A stretch of 64,000 nucleotides of DNA from an uncultured Bacteroidia bacterium (GCA_902784435.1 CACZUR010000002.1:1-64000), one strand, 5' to 3'. Shown: positions 48,919 through 60,006, counted from the stretch's first letter. A program made the numbers and translations. The notes: generated from the letters alone by a model not told the origin.

Positions 48919-50583
48919 ATGAAGACAAATATTCTCGTACTCATAACACTGATGACCGGCATCATTACCTGTTGTCATTCTTCCAATAAGGCGTTGGACA
49001 GAGCAGATGCATTGATGCAAGAAAGACCCGACAGCGCACTCGTGCTCCTGCGTCAATGGCAGCAGGATAATCCACATCCGGCTAAAAGAGATGAGGCCCG
49101 GCACGCGCTCCTTTTGAGTATGGCGCTGGACAAGAATTATATCGACTTGCAATCTGATTCCATCATTGACAAAGCGGTTCGTTATTATGCGCCCAGAAAA
49201 AGTAGAGAAAGGATGCTGGCTTATTACTATCTCGGCAGAGTATTCTTGAATAGAAAGTCCTATCCATCAGCTATTGTTGCCTTTGAAAAAGCAGAGGCGG
49301 ATGGACAATCTCTTGATGATTTTCACTATTTGGGACTCATCAATAGAAATAAAGCTGTCATTTTTACCATGACATACAACAACCCGTCAGCCATCAATTG
49401 TATAAAGAAAGCAATCAGTTTCTTCGAGATGGCTCACTCTACACGCCACGCAAACTATGCCAAACACTCTTTAGCGACTATTCTTACTAATAATCAATCT
49501 TATTACCAATCTCTGGATATTTTAGAGCAAATACCCAAAGAACAATGTGATGAAAGCCTGGTTCATCAGATTGATTTATGCCGTGCCCGTAATCTTTGGG
49601 CGACTGCTTTTCCTTCTCAAGAAATACTCTCTCTCTACGGCACTGTTCCATCAAGGTATTATGACCATTTGGACTATGGACACCTGGCAATTACATTTCA
49701 AGCCCTCGGGAAAACCGATTCCGCTGATTTTTGGCTTCGCAAGGGGGATGAAAGATTTACCTCTGCTGCACAACGTGCAACTATAGATTATCAGCGTGCT
49801 CGTATTGAACAAATGCGAGGCAATTACAAAAAGGCTTATGACCTGATGTATTATGTGACAAACTTTCAAGATTCCCTCACCCGAGTCCGCCTGACAGAGT
49901 CGGTGAGTTCCACCCAACGGGATTATTTCAAGAAAGAACTGGAACTGGAAACAGAAAAGTCCAGGACCAACGCCTTGAAGTTACGGTTTCTGATTGTCAT
50001 TTCTATCCTGACCATTGCCGTTATTATCCTTCTGTTTATGAACCGGCTCCGTGCAAGTAACGCTAAACTAAGGGAAAGCCTGGCCACCCTGCACAGCAGT
50101 TCGGAATCCATGGAACAACTTCGTAAAGATAATGCTATGCTGGTGGGTAGTCTGCTGAGTGAGAAACTGCTGTTCCTGGACAAACTGTCCAACGATTATT
50201 GCTCAGCTGATACAGATAAGCTGAAAGACTCTATTTTTGAACAGTACAAAGATACTCTCAACTCTCTGAGAGACAATCACCAAATCTTTGACGAGATTGA
50301 GGCCATCCTTAACCGCTACAGCAACGGACTGATGGACAAATTCCGGGCACAGCTGCCCCAAATCCAGGGAGAGAAGTTGGACATGGTTATCCTGTTCTTT
50401 ACCCGCATACCCTATAATGCCGCACAGCTCTTCTTCCGCTATCATAATGTAGATAGCCTAAAACAAGCCAAGGCTCGCATTCGCAAGACCATCCAGGACT
50501 CCGGTGCCCCAGATTCGGCCCTCTTCCTGGAAATGATGGAAATGAAAAAAGGCGGTCGAAAGACAAAACAAAACAATGTGTAA
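48919..50583 (+). CDS. membrane-anchored TPR protein with C-terminal regulator-like domain
   Basis: The 554-residue protein starts with a lipoprotein-like signal (MTGIITCCHSS), then has TPR-like helix pairs over residues about 40-320 (YYYLGRVFLNRKSYPSAIVAFEKA). A transmembrane helix lies near residues 355-372 (FLIVISILTIAVIILLF), followed by a coiled coil and a C-terminal helical domain with KLDMVILFFTRIPYNAAQLFFRYHNVDSLKQAKARIRKTI. This layout matches Bacteroidales sensor-regulators in which a periplasmic TPR part is joined to a cytoplasmic helix-turn-helix-like domain. It is divergent from the RHS operon and may regulate it. The function is inferred from layout only. Confidence 0.75.
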   Translation: MKTNILVLITLMTGIITCCHSSNKALDRADALMQERPDSALVLLRQWQQDNPHPAKRDEARHALLLSMALDKNYIDLQSDSIIDKAVRYYAPRKSRERMLAYYYLGRVFLNRKSYPSAIVAFEKAEADGQSLDDFHYLGLINRNKAVIFTMTYNNPSAINCIKKAISFFEMAHSTRHANYAKHSLATILTNNQSYYQSLDILEQIPKEQCDESLVHQIDLCRARNLWATAFPSQEILSLYGTVPSRYYDHLDYGHLAITFQALGKTDSADFWLRKGDERFTSAAQRATIDYQRARIEQMRGNYKKAYDLMYYVTNFQDSLTRVRLTESVSSTQRDYFKKELELETEKSRTNALKLRFLIVISILTIAVIILLFMNRLRASNAKLRESLATLHSSSESMEQLRKDNAMLVGSLLSEKLLFLDKLSNDYCSADTDKLKDSIFEQYKDTLNSLRDNHQIFDEIEAILNRYSNGLMDKFRAQLPQIQGEKLDMVILFFTRIPYNAAQLFFRYHNVDSLKQAKARIRKTIQDSGAPDSALFLEMMEMKKGGRKTKQNNV

Positions 50584-50617
50584 GGCTGCAAATCCTTGTC
50601 TTCCGGCCACCTTATGA

Positions 50618-50810
50618 CAAAAAGTAGACGCGATTTGTAAGTTTCACTGAGGATCTGGACGTCCCAAAACAAAACAAACAAGTCGCGCCTACGCTTGCGC
50701 GCAGGCATCGCAACTTATTCGGCTTGTTTGTGAAATTGTCCAGATTTCAGTGAACCGAAAAGCGCATAATGCTTTTGCTATATGTCTATCAGCAGATTAC
50801 TTGCTATTCT
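50618..50810 (-). ncRNA. candidate structured small RNA, 6S-like
   Basis: Transcribed from the minus strand, about 193 bases. TTCACTGAAATCTGGAC pairs with GTCCAGATCCTCAGTGAA; inside it CACAAACAAG pairs with CTTGTTTG; the tip is GCCTGCGC-GCAA-GCGTAGGC, an 8-bp stem with one G-U pair and a GNRA tetraloop. The G-U pair would be a C-A mismatch on the other strand, which supports minus-strand transcription. TAGAC near the 5' end can pair with GTCTA near the 3' end, leaving a wide bubble in which AAAAGC/GCTTTT forms a side hairpin. A T-run marks the 3' end and an orphan -7 box lies just upstream. Rod shape, bubble and size resemble 6S RNA, which is inference. Confidence 0.5.
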
Positions 50811-50814
50811 GAGG

Positions 50815-50822
50815 CAAAGATA
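50815..50822 (-). promoter_or_regulatory. orphan -7 promoter box (TATCTTTG) reading into the candidate RNA
   Basis: The minus strand reads TATCTTTG, exact consensus, but there is no minus-strand gene downstream before the end of the convergent TPR gene. The only structure it reads into is the rod-like element at 50618-50810. Confidence 0.55.
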
Positions 50823-50921
50823 GAAATTTTTTTGTTTGTTAGCAATGCGCAGCGGGACTCGCCATGATTTTCCTGGCTGCTTTCTCTTAACCATCGGCAA
50901 TGTGTGGGGTAAACGGCACTC

Positions 50922-51268
50922 CACGCAACGTATTACGCGGAAAACGCCCAAAAGTGCGTAACAGGTTGCACGCCGATGCAACGTGTAACGCGAAAAACGC
51001 CCAAAAGTGCGTTATAGGGTGCCGGCCGATGCAACGTGCAACGCGAAAAACGCCCAAAAGTGCGTTACAGGGTGCCGGCCGATGCAACGTGCAACGTGAA
51101 AAACGCCCAAAAGTGCGTTATAGGGTGCCGGCCGATGCAACGTGTAACGCGAAAAACGCCCAAAAGTGCGTTATAGGGTGCCGGCCGATGCAACGTGTTA
51201 CGCGAAAAACGCCCAAAAGTGCGTTACAGGGTGCCGGCCGATGCAACGTGCAACGTGAAAAACGCCAA
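50922..51268 (+). repeat. array of seven 53-bp hairpin repeats (last partial)
   Basis: Units begin at 50922, 50975, 51028, 51081, 51134, 51187 and 51240. They belong to the family found beside the RAYT gene, here with the linker GGGTGCCGGCC(GATGC). Unit 1 has TTACGC/GCGTAA in place of TAACGC/GCGTTA, a compensated change that keeps the stem. The array fills the gap between the candidate RNA and the oxidoreductase promoter. There are no spacers, so it is not a CRISPR array. Confidence 0.92.
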
Positions 51269-51374
51269 TAGTCCCGATGAACAACTCTTTTTGGAAATGC
51301 TGTCCGGAAAATAAAAGAGATGCCCGCACAATATAACGGCGTTATTGCATCTTTCAGGTTTCAAAGGATTTCAG

Positions 51375-51382
51375 TACATTTG
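51375..51382 (+). promoter_or_regulatory. -7 promoter box (TACATTTG) for the oxidoreductase gene
   Basis: TACATTTG is followed by CAC and then ATGATG, so the transcript would be leaderless from either ATG. The same TACATTTG with a three-base gap is seen before truA. Confidence 0.55.
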
Positions 51383-51388
51383 CACATG

Positions 51389-52342
51389 ATGAATATCGGA
51401 ATTATCGGGGCCGGCCACATCGCAGAAAAGGCCGCCCGCACCCTGAACGGGATGGACGACATGCGCTGTCTGGCTATCGGCTCGCGCTCGCAGGGGAAGG
51501 CGCAGGCCTTTGCCGAACGCTTCGGCATCCCGCGTGCCTATGGCTCCTACGAAGCCCTGCTGCAGGATCCGGACATCGGCCTGGTGTACATTGCCACGCC
51601 GCATTCCTGCCACTTCGAGAATGCGAAGGATGCCATCCTGGCCGGGAAGCCCTGCCTGGTGGAGAAATCGTTCATGATGAATGCCGTGGAGACGGCCGCC
51701 ATTCTGGCCCTGGCGCGGGAGAAAGGCGTTTTTGTGGCCGAAGCCATCTGGCCCCGCTACATGCCGGTGCGTGAGAAAGTGCGGGAGGTCATCGCCTCCG
51801 GGGTTATCGGCAAGCCGGTCATGCTGACGGCTTCGCTGGCCTATAACGTGTCGGACAAGGAACGCATCCTGCGGCCGGAAATGGGCGGGGGTGCGCTGCT
51901 GGACCTGGGCGTGTACCTGCTCAACTTCGTGCGCATGTACTGCGACAGTCCCATCCGGGACCTGAGCACTTCCTGCATCCGGAGCGCCACGGGAGTAGAC
52001 GCGTCGGAGGTCATCACCTGCATCCACGAGGACGGGACCCTTTCCACGGTGCAGGCATCGGCCTTTTCCCAAGGCGCCAACGAAGGAGTCATTGCCGGCA
52101 CCACGGGCTACCTGGTGTTTGACGACCTGATCAATCCCACCAGCCTTCGCATTTGCCGGAAACGGCATATCGTAGAACGCGTGGTGGAACTGCCGCCGCA
52201 GATTACCGGCTTCGAATACCAGTTCCGCGCCTGCGCCGACGCCCTCCGCGCCGGAGCCCTGGAGGCCCCCCAGATGCCCCACGCGGAAATCCTGTACGTG
52301 ATGCACCTGATGGACCGGCTCCGCGCAGAATGGGGCCTATAG
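51389..52342 (+). CDS. Gfo/Idh/MocA-family NAD(P)-dependent oxidoreductase
   Basis: The 317-residue protein opens MNIGIIGAGHIAEKAARTLNG, a Rossmann GxGxxA motif. It then has YIATPHSCHFENAKDAILAGKPCLVEKSF, in which the EK pair is the family's active-site motif, and a C-terminal beta-sheet domain with GGGALLDLGVYLLNF. Members oxidise sugars, inositols or dihydrodiols; the substrate is not clear. The ATG at 51386 is an alternative start, one codon earlier. The 3' end overlaps the convergent nucleoside kinase gene by six bases. Confidence 0.93.
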   Translation: MNIGIIGAGHIAEKAARTLNGMDDMRCLAIGSRSQGKAQAFAERFGIPRAYGSYEALLQDPDIGLVYIATPHSCHFENAKDAILAGKPCLVEKSFMMNAVETAAILALAREKGVFVAEAIWPRYMPVREKVREVIASGVIGKPVMLTASLAYNVSDKERILRPEMGGGALLDLGVYLLNFVRMYCDSPIRDLSTSCIRSATGVDASEVITCIHEDGTLSTVQASAFSQGANEGVIAGTTGYLVFDDLINPTSLRICRKRHIVERVVELPPQITGFEYQFRACADALRAGALEAPQMPHAEILYVMHLMDRLRAEWGL

Positions 52343-54013
52343 CGTCTGGCCGCCCACGAACTCCCGCAGGATGGAGGTGGGCGGGATGGCGTCTATCTCC
52401 GAGGGCTGCAGCGGAACGATGAAAGAGAGGAACTTGAGCAGGCGCACAGCCTCTGCGAAGGCCGGGGAGGACGGCTGGATGCGGCGCAGCAGGGGTTCGG
52501 CATAGTAGCGCAGCAGCGGCAGTTCATACAGCAGGGCCGTGTTGAACTGGGCATCGGCATTTTCCTGGAAGGGGAAGATGTAGCCGTTTTCACCGCGGCG
52601 CACGGAGGGCCAGCGCAGCAGCGTTTCCTCCGGGGAGATGCCCCTCACGCGGTTGTCGCGCACCATGCGGCGCAGCAGGCGGTTGTCCGTGGTGGAGATG
52701 CAGCAGTTTTCGTCCAGTTTCAGGGAGGTGAGGGCCGATGCATAAATGCGGAAGATGCGGCTCTGGTCCACCGAAGGGACCATGGCAGGGTCCAGGGCGT
52801 GGATGCCTTCCATGACCAGTATATCATTATCCTCCAGGTGCATCATCTTGCCCTCGAAGAAGGGACGTCCCTGCTTGAAATCGTAGCGGGGCAGTTCCAC
52901 TTCCCCGCCGGCAAGCAGCGTATTCAGCTGGTTCCCCAGCAGTTCCAGGTCCATGGCCTCCAGGGCTTCGAAGTCGTAGTTGCCTTCGCTGTCCCTGGGC
53001 GTACGTTCCCGCGACACGAAATAATTGTCCAGTTCGATGACCTTCGGGTTCATCTCCACAATTTTCAGCTGCTGGGCCAGACGCAGTGACGAAGAGGTTT
53101 TCCCGCTGGAGGAAGGACCGGCCAGGAACACGATTTTCACATGGTCCTTCTGGGCCGATATCTTGTCGGCCAGGTCTGCGAAGCCGCGCTCCTGACGGGC
53201 CTCGCACAGGTTGATGAGCTCGATGGCGCCGCCGTCCATGAGCCGGCGGTTCAGGGCGCCCACGCTCACCACGCCGGTGGCCTTGCACCAGTGGCCGTAC
53301 TCCTTCAGGGTGACGGTAAGTTTCTTCTGTTTCTGGCGCGGGATGCAGCGGGTGATGTCCTCGTCCGAGGGGTACTGGATGCAGAATCCGTGGTGGAAAG
53401 GCATGAGGTCGAACACCTTCAGGAAACCGGTGTCCGGCACCAGCGGACCATAGAAATTATCCACCACCCCGTCCAGGCAGCCTACCGTGCAGAAGTAGTT
53501 TCCCAGGGAATGCTGCAAGCCGGCCTTCAGGGGCTGATTCTGTCGCACGAAAAGGGCCTCGGCATCGGCCGACAGCATCTTCACCTGCTTGAAAGGCAGC
53601 TTCAGCTCTACCAGGCGGCGCATCTCCTCGCGGAGGGCCATGATGTCCTCGTCGGCCACATGCTCGCCGCGGAACTTGCAATACAGGCCGCTGGGCAGCG
53701 AGTGGTTGATCTTGAAGATTTTCTCCGGGTACAGGGTACGGGCGGCCCGCTGGGCCAGGAAGCTGAGCGAGCGCAGGTACGTACGCCGGCCTTCCGGGTG
53801 GTTGTAGCCGATGAATTCCACCTGGTGCGGGTAGAACATGGGATAGTTCAGGTCTACCAGCTGATGGTCTACCAGGGCGGCCAGCACCGGATATTTCTTG
53901 CCGGTCTTGGGGTCCGTCACGCTTTCCGGCGCCACGGTGGAAATCTGGGCGCCCAGGGGCAGGTAATAAGGTTTACCGTCGTTAATGCAGTTAAGGAGGA
54001 TTCTTTCTTCCAT
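52337..54013 (-). CDS. nucleoside kinase (uridine kinase/phosphoribulokinase-like with ThrRS-like N-terminal part)
   Basis: The 558-residue protein has an N-terminal half like the TGS and second additional domains of threonyl-tRNA synthetase (HSLPSGLYCKF is near the SAD-type region) and a C-terminal P-loop kinase of the Udk/PRK group: GPSSSGKTSSS, ELDNYFVSRERTPRD, YDFEALEAMD, ILVMEGIHALDP and a final LKFLSFIVPL. Such two-part proteins are common in Bacteroidota and Firmicutes and are annotated as nucleoside kinases; the substrate is unknown. Five bases separate it from the GH97 gene start side, where its ATG is at 54013. Confidence 0.88.
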   Translation of the reverse strand: MEERILLNCINDGKPYYLPLGAQISTVAPESVTDPKTGKKYPVLAALVDHQLVDLNYPMFYPHQVEFIGYNHPEGRRTYLRSLSFLAQRAARTLYPEKIFKINHSLPSGLYCKFRGEHVADEDIMALREEMRRLVELKLPFKQVKMLSADAEALFVRQNQPLKAGLQHSLGNYFCTVGCLDGVVDNFYGPLVPDTGFLKVFDLMPFHHGFCIQYPSDEDITRCIPRQKQKKLTVTLKEYGHWCKATGVVSVGALNRRLMDGGAIELINLCEARQERGFADLADKISAQKDHVKIVFLAGPSSSGKTSSSLRLAQQLKIVEMNPKVIELDNYFVSRERTPRDSEGNYDFEALEAMDLELLGNQLNTLLAGGEVELPRYDFKQGRPFFEGKMMHLEDNDILVMEGIHALDPAMVPSVDQSRIFRIYASALTSLKLDENCCISTTDNRLLRRMVRDNRVRGISPEETLLRWPSVRRGENGYIFPFQENADAQFNTALLYELPLLRYYAEPLLRRIQPSSPAFAEAVRLLKFLSFIVPLQPSEIDAIPPTSILREFVGGQTL

Positions 54014-54018
54014 GGCAC

Positions 54019-56364
<2,346 letters not shown>

Positions 56365-56374
56365 TTATTTACAC

Positions 56375-56408
56375 AATTTCCTCCCGTCATTTTAGCCGGG
56401 AGGAAATT
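56375..56408. terminator. hairpin between the second GH13 gene and the GH97 gene
   Basis: AATTTCCTCCCG and CGGGAGGAAATT form a perfect 12-bp stem around a 10-base loop. There is no T-run on the minus-strand downstream side, so partial termination or mRNA stabilisation between cistrons are both possible. Confidence 0.5.
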
Positions 56409-56445
56409 TCATATCTCCCTTATAATCAATCAATTAACGAAAACA

Positions 56446-58428
56446 CTACCGTGCAAAGGCCACCACCAGGGCGCTCTTGGGCGCTACCACCACCCCGTTT
56501 TGCAGGGTGACGTCCGCGCCGCTCAGGACATCCTTGCCCTGCACCGGGCCCTGCACGAATTCTGCGTAATGGTCCCAGTCCAGGCTGCGGTTTTCCTCCG
56601 TGTTGTTGATGTATACGAACACGGCCTCGGTGTCCGTGTAGCGGAAGAAGGCATAGGTGTTGTCCGTGATGTTGCTGGCGCCCACATTGGCGCGGGACAG
56701 GAAGTGCAGCGTCTTGCCTTCCTGCAGGGCCTTGCTGCCCTTGCGCCACTGCATGAGGGTGCGGGTGTAGTCGTGCAGGTCCCGGGCCGATGCATACAGG
56801 GCCGGGGCCGAAGCGCGGCCCTCTTCGCTGAACAGGTCTGTGTTGTCACCCTCCCAGCCGCCCGGGAAGTCGATGCGCTTGGCGCCGTCGTGCGAAGGGC
56901 AGTCCTTGCGCTCCAGGAACATCATCTCGTCGCCGTAGTACAGCTGCGGAATGCCGCGCAGGGTGGCCAGCAGCGTGATGGCCAGCTTCATGCGGCGGGG
57001 ATCCCGGCGCAGGATGTCGCCGGTACGGGCGTGGTCGTGGTTGGCGAAGAAAGTGAGCATGTGGCTCAGGTCCTTGTATACGAAATCCTGGCCCAGCACG
57101 GTGTAGATGCGGGTCATGCCCTCGTCCCACCACACCTGGTCTTCGCACAGGGCGGTGATGATGGCGTGCTCCAGCGGGAAATCCATGATGGTGGGCAGGT
57201 TGGAGTTGAACCCGTCCGGATTGGGATTGTCCTTCTGCCAGTAGGCCACCTGCGGGATGTTGTAGTCCCAGCACTCGCCAACGATGTTCATCTGGGGGTA
57301 TTCCTCCAGCACGGCCTTGCACCAGCGGCTCATGGGGCCGGGCTCGTTATACGGATAGGTGTCTACCCGCAGACCGTCCAGCCCGGCGTATTCTATCCAC
57401 CAGACGGCCCACTGCTGGAAGTACTTGAGCACAAAGGGATTGTCCAGGTTCATGTCCGGCATGGAGGGAACGAACCAGCCGCTCTCCTGACGGTCCCTGT
57501 CCACCTGGGCGGCGTTGGGGTCCATGTACACGGAGAACAGGGCGTTCATCTGCATGTAGGGCTCGTTCACATGATACCAGTCCTTGAAGGGAGGGTCTTC
57601 CATCCACCAGTGGGCCGTACCGCAGTGGTTGGTGACGATGTCCATGATCACCTTCAAGCCCTTCTTGTGGGATTCCTCCACGAAGGTCTTGTACAGGGCA
57701 TTGTCTCCGAAGCGCGGGTCTATGTGATAGTAGTCTGCGCAGGCATAGCCGTGGTAGCTCTCATAGGGCTGGTTGTCCAGCAGCAGGGGCGTACACCAGA
57801 TGGCGGTGGCGCCCAGGTCGGCCACATAGTCCAGGTGATTGATCATGCCCTGGATGTCGCCGCCGTGGCGGGCCACAGGGTCCTGCCGGTCCACGGCGTC
57901 CGGGGTGGCGGGCACCTTCCACGGACGGGCCGATCCGTCTATATATTCCCCGCCCTGCCATGCGCTGTCGTTGTCCTGGAAGGCCGACGAGAAGCGGTCC
58001 GGCATGATGAGGTAGATGAGGTCGGCGGTAGTGTAGCTCCCGCGCTGGGCGCTCCCGGCCGCACGCTCCTGCAGCAGATAGGGATATTTGAAGGACTGTC
58101 CGTCCTTGGAAAACACGAAATAATACGTGCCGGGCTTGGCCTTGGGCACCACCTCCACGTCTACGAACAGGTAGTTGGGGCTGTCTCCAGGATGCACGGC
58201 CTTTACCCGGAGGCCGCTGCCGGACACCGCCACGTCACAGGCCCCGATGCCGGGCCCCTGCACCAGCAGCTGCAGGTCTGTTTTCATGCCCGTCCACCAG
58301 CTCAGGGGCTCTACACGGGCAATCTGAGAAGGAGTTGCCTCCGCCACGGAGGAAGGGTCTACGGCTGCGGGACCGTTACAGGCGGCCACCGCCAGAAGGG
58401 CTGTCAGCGCCCAAAAAGCTTTTCTCAT
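56446..58428 (-). CDS. glycoside hydrolase family 13, cyclomaltodextrinase/neopullulanase type, lipoprotein
   Basis: The 660-residue protein has a lipoprotein signal (LLAVAAC, Cys17), an N-terminal beta domain of about 115 residues typical of the neopullulanase group, and a GH13 barrel. The conserved regions are DIVTNH, GLRVDTYPY (nucleophile Asp356), VGECW (acid Glu385) and FFANHDHAR (Asp465). A C-terminal beta domain ends the protein. It should hydrolyse alpha-1,4-glucans or pullulan, like SusA of Bacteroides. It overlaps the next GH13 gene upstream by four bases. Confidence 0.93.
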   Translation of the reverse strand: MRKAFWALTALLAVAACNGPAAVDPSSVAEATPSQIARVEPLSWWTGMKTDLQLLVQGPGIGACDVAVSGSGLRVKAVHPGDSPNYLFVDVEVVPKAKPGTYYFVFSKDGQSFKYPYLLQERAAGSAQRGSYTTADLIYLIMPDRFSSAFQDNDSAWQGGEYIDGSARPWKVPATPDAVDRQDPVARHGGDIQGMINHLDYVADLGATAIWCTPLLLDNQPYESYHGYACADYYHIDPRFGDNALYKTFVEESHKKGLKVIMDIVTNHCGTAHWWMEDPPFKDWYHVNEPYMQMNALFSVYMDPNAAQVDRDRQESGWFVPSMPDMNLDNPFVLKYFQQWAVWWIEYAGLDGLRVDTYPYNEPGPMSRWCKAVLEEYPQMNIVGECWDYNIPQVAYWQKDNPNPDGFNSNLPTIMDFPLEHAIITALCEDQVWWDEGMTRIYTVLGQDFVYKDLSHMLTFFANHDHARTGDILRRDPRRMKLAITLLATLRGIPQLYYGDEMMFLERKDCPSHDGAKRIDFPGGWEGDNTDLFSEEGRASAPALYASARDLHDYTRTLMQWRKGSKALQEGKTLHFLSRANVGASNITDNTYAFFRYTDTEAVFVYINNTEENRSLDWDHYAEFVQGPVQGKDVLSGADVTLQNGVVVAPKSALVVAFAR

Positions 58429-59843
58429 TTCACTCGGATTAAGACCTTATAATCGCCGGGAGCCAGGGTGATGTCATACGGGGTTTTGATGATGTTTCCG
58501 CTGAACACGTCCTTGTATTCGCCGTTCAGGTTGAGGGTCATGGTAACAGGCTCGGATTCCAGGTTCAGGAAAGGCTGGGCCACGGCGGCAGCGGCCGGGC
58601 GGTTGTCGTTGCCCTCGGCCACGGCCACGGGCTCCTGCTTGACAGGCGTGCCGAAGTTGGCCAGGACGATGACCATGTTGTCCTTCACCTGACGGTGGAA
58701 GGCCACCCAGCCTTCCGGAGCTTCCCACCAGACGATGTCTCCGCCGCGTTCGCCGGCCGCCAGCGCGGGATTGTTGTGCTTAAGGTCTACCAGGGTTTTC
58801 CAGAAAGTGGTGTACGCATTGGCGCTCCAGTCCGTGATGGGGTCTTTCTCGAAGAATTCCAGCCGGCGGGACAGGCCGATCTCCTGGCCGGTATAGATGA
58901 GCGGCTGGGAGCCGGGAAGGGTGAAGCACAGCACGGCGCAGGCATCGGCCGCGGCGCCTTCCCGTTCGAATTCCGTACCCGCCCAGGAGTTTTCGTCGTG
59001 GTTGGAGGTGAAGGTGAGGCGGAAGGCCTCCTTGGGGAAGCGGGCCGCGTCACGGGCCACATAGTCTTTCAGGTCCTGGACCGTCTTGCTGCCCTGGGCC
59101 AGGCCGTTCAGGAGGTGATGCAGCTCCCAGGCATAGTTGGCATCGAAGGTGACCAGCGGGTCTGCCAGGTTGTCCCGCTCGGCCTCGGCCAGCAGGTAGG
59201 CGTCCGGATAGTCCTTGTTCATCTTGGGCAGGATGCCATACCAGAACTCGGCAGGGACTTCCCCGGCGGCGTCGCAGCGGAAACCGTCCACGCCCTTTTC
59301 CAGCCAGAAACGCATGGCATCGTCCTGGGCCCACCACACTTCCTGGTTTTCGTAGTTCAGGGAACGGGTGTCTGTCCAGTCGTATTCCCAGATGGCGTTG
59401 CCCAGGGAATCCCGCTCGTAGAAGTCGGCCGGTTTTTCACTCATCCACACATTGTCCGGGGCGGTCTGGTTGGCCACCCAGTCCAGGATTACCTTGAAGC
59501 CCAGTTTGTGGGCGGCGTCCAGCAGGCTCTGGAAATCTTCCATGGTGCCGAACTCCGGATTCACTTTCTTGTAGTCCGAGATGGCATAGTAGGAGCCCAG
59601 GGTGCCCTTGCGCCCCTCGGTGCCGATCTGATACATGGGCATGAGCCAGAGAACGTCTACGCCCAGGTCTTTGAGGCGGGGCAGCTGGGCCTCCACGCCC
59701 TTGAACGTGCCTTCCGGGGAGAACTGGCGGATGTTCACTTCATAGACCACGGAGCTGTAGGTCCACTCCGGATGATACTGTACTTTTTTGTTGCAGGCGG
59801 CCAGGGCCAGCACTGCAAGAACTGCGATGAGAATCCGTTTCAT
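58425..59843 (-). CDS. glycoside hydrolase family 13 alpha-amylase, lipoprotein
   Basis: The 472-residue protein has a lipoprotein signal (AVLALAAC, Cys17) and starts the barrel with VVYEVNIRQFSPEG. The conserved regions are DWVANQT, GFRCDAAGEVP (nucleophile Asp191), LLAEAER (acid Glu220) and FTSNHDEN (Asp283). The usual His in region I is Gln126. A C-terminal beta domain has an extra run of about 30 residues (EPVAVAEGNDNRPAAAAV). It is the first gene of the operon and overlaps the next by four bases. I find no clear -7 box directly upstream. Confidence 0.92.
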   Translation of the reverse strand: MKRILIAVLAVLALAACNKKVQYHPEWTYSSVVYEVNIRQFSPEGTFKGVEAQLPRLKDLGVDVLWLMPMYQIGTEGRKGTLGSYYAISDYKKVNPEFGTMEDFQSLLDAAHKLGFKVILDWVANQTAPDNVWMSEKPADFYERDSLGNAIWEYDWTDTRSLNYENQEVWWAQDDAMRFWLEKGVDGFRCDAAGEVPAEFWYGILPKMNKDYPDAYLLAEAERDNLADPLVTFDANYAWELHHLLNGLAQGSKTVQDLKDYVARDAARFPKEAFRLTFTSNHDENSWAGTEFEREGAAADACAVLCFTLPGSQPLIYTGQEIGLSRRLEFFEKDPITDWSANAYTTFWKTLVDLKHNNPALAAGERGGDIVWWEAPEGWVAFHRQVKDNMVIVLANFGTPVKQEPVAVAEGNDNRPAAAAVAQPFLNLESEPVTMTLNLNGEYKDVFSGNIIKTPYDITLAPGDYKVLIRVK

Positions 59844-59954
59844 ATCTAAATGGTTATTAGTTTTTCGTTAATCATACAATAATACGCATTTTTTGGCGCA
59901 AACACAAGGGGGCGGGGTTTTTTCCGGACCAGTGGCACAATCCGGGGGACGAAA

Positions 59955-59986
59955 TTTGCCAAATGCAACAAAATAGCCTATCTTTG
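59955..59986 (+). promoter_or_regulatory. canonical Bacteroidota promoter for the 417-residue lipoprotein gene
   Basis: TTTG (59955-59958) and TATCTTTG (59979-59986) are 20 bases apart, a full -33/-7 pair. It lies in the 198-base divergent gap from the amylase operon, 55 bases before the start at 60042. Confidence 0.75.
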
Positions 59987-59990
59987 CATC

Positions 59991-60006
59991 TATATATATA
60001 TATATA
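59991..60006. repeat. (TA)8 dinucleotide repeat in the leader of the lipoprotein gene
   Basis: Eight TA units start five bases after the -7 box, covering the predicted transcription start. Length changes would move or alter the 5' end of the mRNA. Confidence 0.8.

Noticed and set aside
50922-51268. Possible CRISPR array
   Set aside because: The whole 53-bp unit repeats with only point changes; there are no unique spacers and no cas genes.
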